Of a DNA stretch of 7,579 bases, positions 5,305 through 7,579 are shown piece by piece. The notes beneath the pieces are model-generated. The model was given only the letters and a program-made list of their open reading frames with translations, was not told where the DNA came from and did not search any database. The stretch covers positions 1 to 7,579 of the forward strand of contig CALBJK010000184.1 in NCBI GenBank assembly GCA_937892695.1, written 5' to 3'. Every line of letters begins with the position of its first letter. The stretch's first letter is position 1. Source of the stretch: an uncultured Prevotella sp. (GTDB taxonomy: Bacteria > Bacteroidota > Bacteroidia > Bacteroidales > Bacteroidaceae). A program made the position numbers and the translations under genes.

Positions 5305-7533
5305 ATGGTAAAAAAAATACTTTTCACCCTTTACATATTAGTAATGTTGTGTATGGGGATGACGACGATAATTGAAAAATACAAAGGTTCTGATTTTGTC
5401 AGTGAATATGTTTATGGTTCATGGTGGTTTACGGCCTTATGGACTCTGTCGGTAGCTGTCGGCATTTTATATTTTGTAAAGTCGAAGGTCAGACGGCTTT
5501 CCATCGTTACGCTCCATATTTCTTTTGTCGTAATTTTGCTTGGAGCATTGTTGACCCATATGTTCTCCGAACAAGGCATGATCAGGCTTCGTAAGGGTGA
5601 AGCAGTCGACACTTATCTCGTTCAGGGTAAAGGTGGAAACGTAGAGGAGCACAAGCTCCCGTTCTCTATGAAGCTTAACTCGTTTGACGTAAAATATCAT
5701 CAAGGGACAGATGCCGTCGAAGACTACGAATCGAAATTTACGATAACAGACGGCAGCAAGACAATCAACGCAAAAGTGTCTATGAACAACATTTTCTCCT
5801 ACCGTTCGGTTCGGTTCTATCAGGCTTCTTACGATAGGGATTTGTCAGGAAGTATCCTTTCTCTCAATTCTGACCCATACGGCATCGCTGTAACATACGT
5901 AGGCTACGCCTTGCTGTTTGTTTCGCTTCTGTGGATGCTCTTCGATGCCAATGGCCCTTACCGCCGTCTGCTACGAAGCGAACAGATGAAGAAAGCTATG
6001 TTTGGCATTGCCTTGTTGTTTGGTTTCGGACTGTGCAGCCAAGCTGCCCCTGTACTTCCTAAGGAAACGGCAGAGAAGTTCGGCGAGCTGAACATTCTTT
6101 ACAATGATCGCATTTGTCCTGTGCAGACATTTGCCATCGATTTCACGAAAAAACTTTATGGCTCGTCTACTTACAAGGATTTTACGCCGGAACAGGTGCT
6201 TACAGGTTGGATATTCTGGGGCGAGGACTGGAGCAAAGAGCCGATGCTTAAATTTAAGAATGGTCCGCTGAAAGAAACATTGCAGATGCCCGACTATACT
6301 TCGGTAAATGCATTCTTTAACCGCGATCTTGGCGGCTACGTCATCGGCCCTTACGTTCAGGAATATTATCAGGGCAACCACGACAAGTTCCACCAGCAAG
6401 TGGCCGACATTGACGACCGCATACAGCTGACAATGGAACTGCGGCGAGGCACACTGTTAAAGATATTCCCTTACACCTATCGTGGTAAAACCGTCTGGTA
6501 TGCCCCGACCGAAAAAATTCCCGCAAGTGTTGAGAAAAACCATCGGATCTATATGCAGAATGTCTTTCTGTTGCTTTACGACCACGTACTGGCCGGCGAC
6601 TATGCTAAGGTATATGAGATATTCGGGAAAATGGCACGTTATCAAAAAAATAACGGAGGAACGTCGCTGCCTTCAGACAGCCAGATTCGGGCAGAACGTA
6701 TCTATAATCAAATACCTTTTGCAACGATATTGTTCATGCTCAACTTGTCGATGGGCTTTGTGATGTTTTTCTTTACTATTCGTAAACTCATTGTTGGGAA
6801 GAGTCTCGGACGTGGCATAGACAATACCGTGACAGTGGCCGGTTATTCTGTAATGACTTTGTCTTTCGTGGCTTTGACATTTTGCGAAGTATTGAGATGG
6901 ATTATAGGTGGCACAGTGCCTATGGCTAATGGTTATGAGACAATGCTGTTTGTGGCATGGACTGTTATGCTGCTTTCGCTTTTCGTTTCGTTAAGATTTA
7001 GGATAGTGTTGACATTCGGTTTTCTGATGTCTGGATTCTTCCTTCTTGTAAGTCATATCAGTCAGATGGATCCGCAGATATCACATATTATGCCGGTGCT
7101 CAATTCGCCGTTGCTTAGCGTACATGTGTCGATAATAATGTTGGGATTCGCTCTGCTTTCGCTTACGTTCATTTGTGGTCTTACTGCGCTTTTTGTCAGA
7201 ATGCTCAAACGTCATTCGGAGGAACAGCTTTCTTCTCTTCGACTCCTGTCTCTGATTTTTCTTTATCCTGCTTTGGTAATGCTTGGCTTCGGAATCTTTA
7301 TTGGGGCAATTTGGGCCAATGTGTCATGGGGGCAATACTGGAGTTGGGATCCAAAAGAGGTATGGGCTTTAATAACGTTGATGGTGTATGCCATAGCTGT
7401 TCATTCCGGTACGCTCCCGTCTTTGCGCAGGCCTCTGGTTTATCACGCGTTTGTGGTATTGGCATTTCTTACGATATTGATGACGTATTTTGGTGTGAAT
7501 TATTTTCTCGGCGGAATGCACAGTTACGCATGA
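5305..7533 (+). CDS. ccsBA: Fused cytochrome c synthase, ResB/CcsB half + CcsA half (System II)
   Basis: A 742-residue polytopic membrane protein that moves heme to the periplasmic side and ligates it to CxxCH motifs of apocytochromes c. The ResB-like N-terminal part has membrane segments near 4-24, 39-58, 66-86 and 194-213, with His71 in the third and a periplasmic loop between 87 and 193. A large soluble domain (about 248-468) contains the DRICPVQTFAIDF stretch. The CcsA-like part (about 469-742) has PMANGYETMLF (539-549), His607 in LLSVHVSIIMLG, the tryptophan-rich heme-handling motif WGQYWSWDPKE (675-685) and His700 in MVYAIAVH. Fused CcsBA proteins are known in Bacteroidetes and epsilonproteobacteria, so the fusion is normal. 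The segment at 228-248 looks like an internal signal peptide at the junction of the two parts. It is separated from the DHOR gene by a terminator and its own promoter, but the DHOR protein is an obvious client. The protein appears complete and intact. Confidence 0.92.
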   Translation: MVKKILFTLYILVMLCMGMTTIIEKYKGSDFVSEYVYGSWWFTALWTLSVAVGILYFVKSKVRRLSIVTLHISFVVILLGALLTHMFSEQGMIRLRKGEAVDTYLVQGKGGNVEEHKLPFSMKLNSFDVKYHQGTDAVEDYESKFTITDGSKTINAKVSMNNIFSYRSVRFYQASYDRDLSGSILSLNSDPYGIAVTYVGYALLFVSLLWMLFDANGPYRRLLRSEQMKKAMFGIALLFGFGLCSQAAPVLPKETAEKFGELNILYNDRICPVQTFAIDFTKKLYGSSTYKDFTPEQVLTGWIFWGEDWSKEPMLKFKNGPLKETLQMPDYTSVNAFFNRDLGGYVIGPYVQEYYQGNHDKFHQQVADIDDRIQLTMELRRGTLLKIFPYTYRGKTVWYAPTEKIPASVEKNHRIYMQNVFLLLYDHVLAGDYAKVYEIFGKMARYQKNNGGTSLPSDSQIRAERIYNQIPFATILFMLNLSMGFVMFFFTIRKLIVGKSLGRGIDNTVTVAGYSVMTLSFVALTFCEVLRWIIGGTVPMANGYETMLFVAWTVMLLSLFVSLRFRIVLTFGFLMSGFFLLVSHISQMDPQISHIMPVLNSPLLSVHVSIIMLGFALLSLTFICGLTALFVRMLKRHSEEQLSSLRLLSLIFLYPALVMLGFGIFIGAIWANVSWGQYWSWDPKEVWALITLMVYAIAVHSGTLPSLRRPLVYHAFVVLAFLTILMTYFGVNYFLGGMHSYA

Positions 7534-7561
7534 GGCTGAATCGGTCATTGGATTTATTATA

Positions 7562-7579
7562 CTGACACCCTCTGGTCAG
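7562..7579 (+). other. Short dyad at the window edge
   Basis: CTGAC (7562-7566) and GTCAG (7575-7579) can pair across an 8-nt loop, 28 nt after the synthase stop. It could be the beginning of a terminator, but the window ends exactly at the second arm, so neither a longer stem nor a T-tract can be judged. Confidence 0.25.

Noticed and set aside
7530..7565. ATGA overlap at the synthase stop suggesting a translationally coupled next gene
   Set aside because: The frame opened by this ATG stops after 11 codons, so it is not a credible gene.

Overview
The window reads as a chromosomal segment from a member of the Bacteroidales (Bacteroides/Prevotella-like). The evidence is lipoproteins whose mature ends begin Cys-Ser-Asp-Asp, promoters of the Bacteroides type (TTG/TTTG, 20 nt, TAnnTTTG), no strong Shine-Dalgarno sequences, and a fused ResB-CcsA cytochrome c synthase. 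Genus and species cannot be settled from the sequence alone. All recognisable genes are on the + strand.

Layout: (1) 2-247 is the 3' end of pdxT (glutaminase subunit of PLP synthase). (2) 248-629 is a gene-free region of about 380 nt. It holds a 26-bp imperfect inverted repeat, two similar 16-bp palindromes (the second touching the -33 element) and a good promoter. (3) 630-5121 is an apparent transcription unit of three exported proteins: an outer-membrane beta-barrel (porin-like), an imelysin-family lipoprotein with a GxHxxE motif, and a di-heme oxidoreductase (DHOR/DUF1111) lipoprotein with two CxxCH heme sites. An imperfect hairpin plus a promoter-like box separates the second and third genes. 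A terminator-like hairpin follows the third. (4) 5305-7533, behind its own promoter, is a full-length fused cytochrome c synthase (ResB/CcsB half + CcsA half) that carries the WGxYWxWDPKE heme-handling motif.

How they may work together: imelysin and DHOR genes are known neighbours in other bacteria and are linked to iron acquisition. Here both encode lipoproteins with acidic motifs after the lipid cysteine that resemble the Bacteroidetes surface-export signal, and they are preceded by a barrel gene. This suggests an outer-membrane/surface module that handles metal and redox chemistry. CcsBA downstream is the kind of enzyme needed to attach heme to the DHOR protein. The gene families are recognisable. 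The less documented part is the arrangement: a c-type heme protein apparently addressed to the cell surface beside a barrel and an imelysin, with its maturation enzyme next door. The molecular activity of the module is inference.
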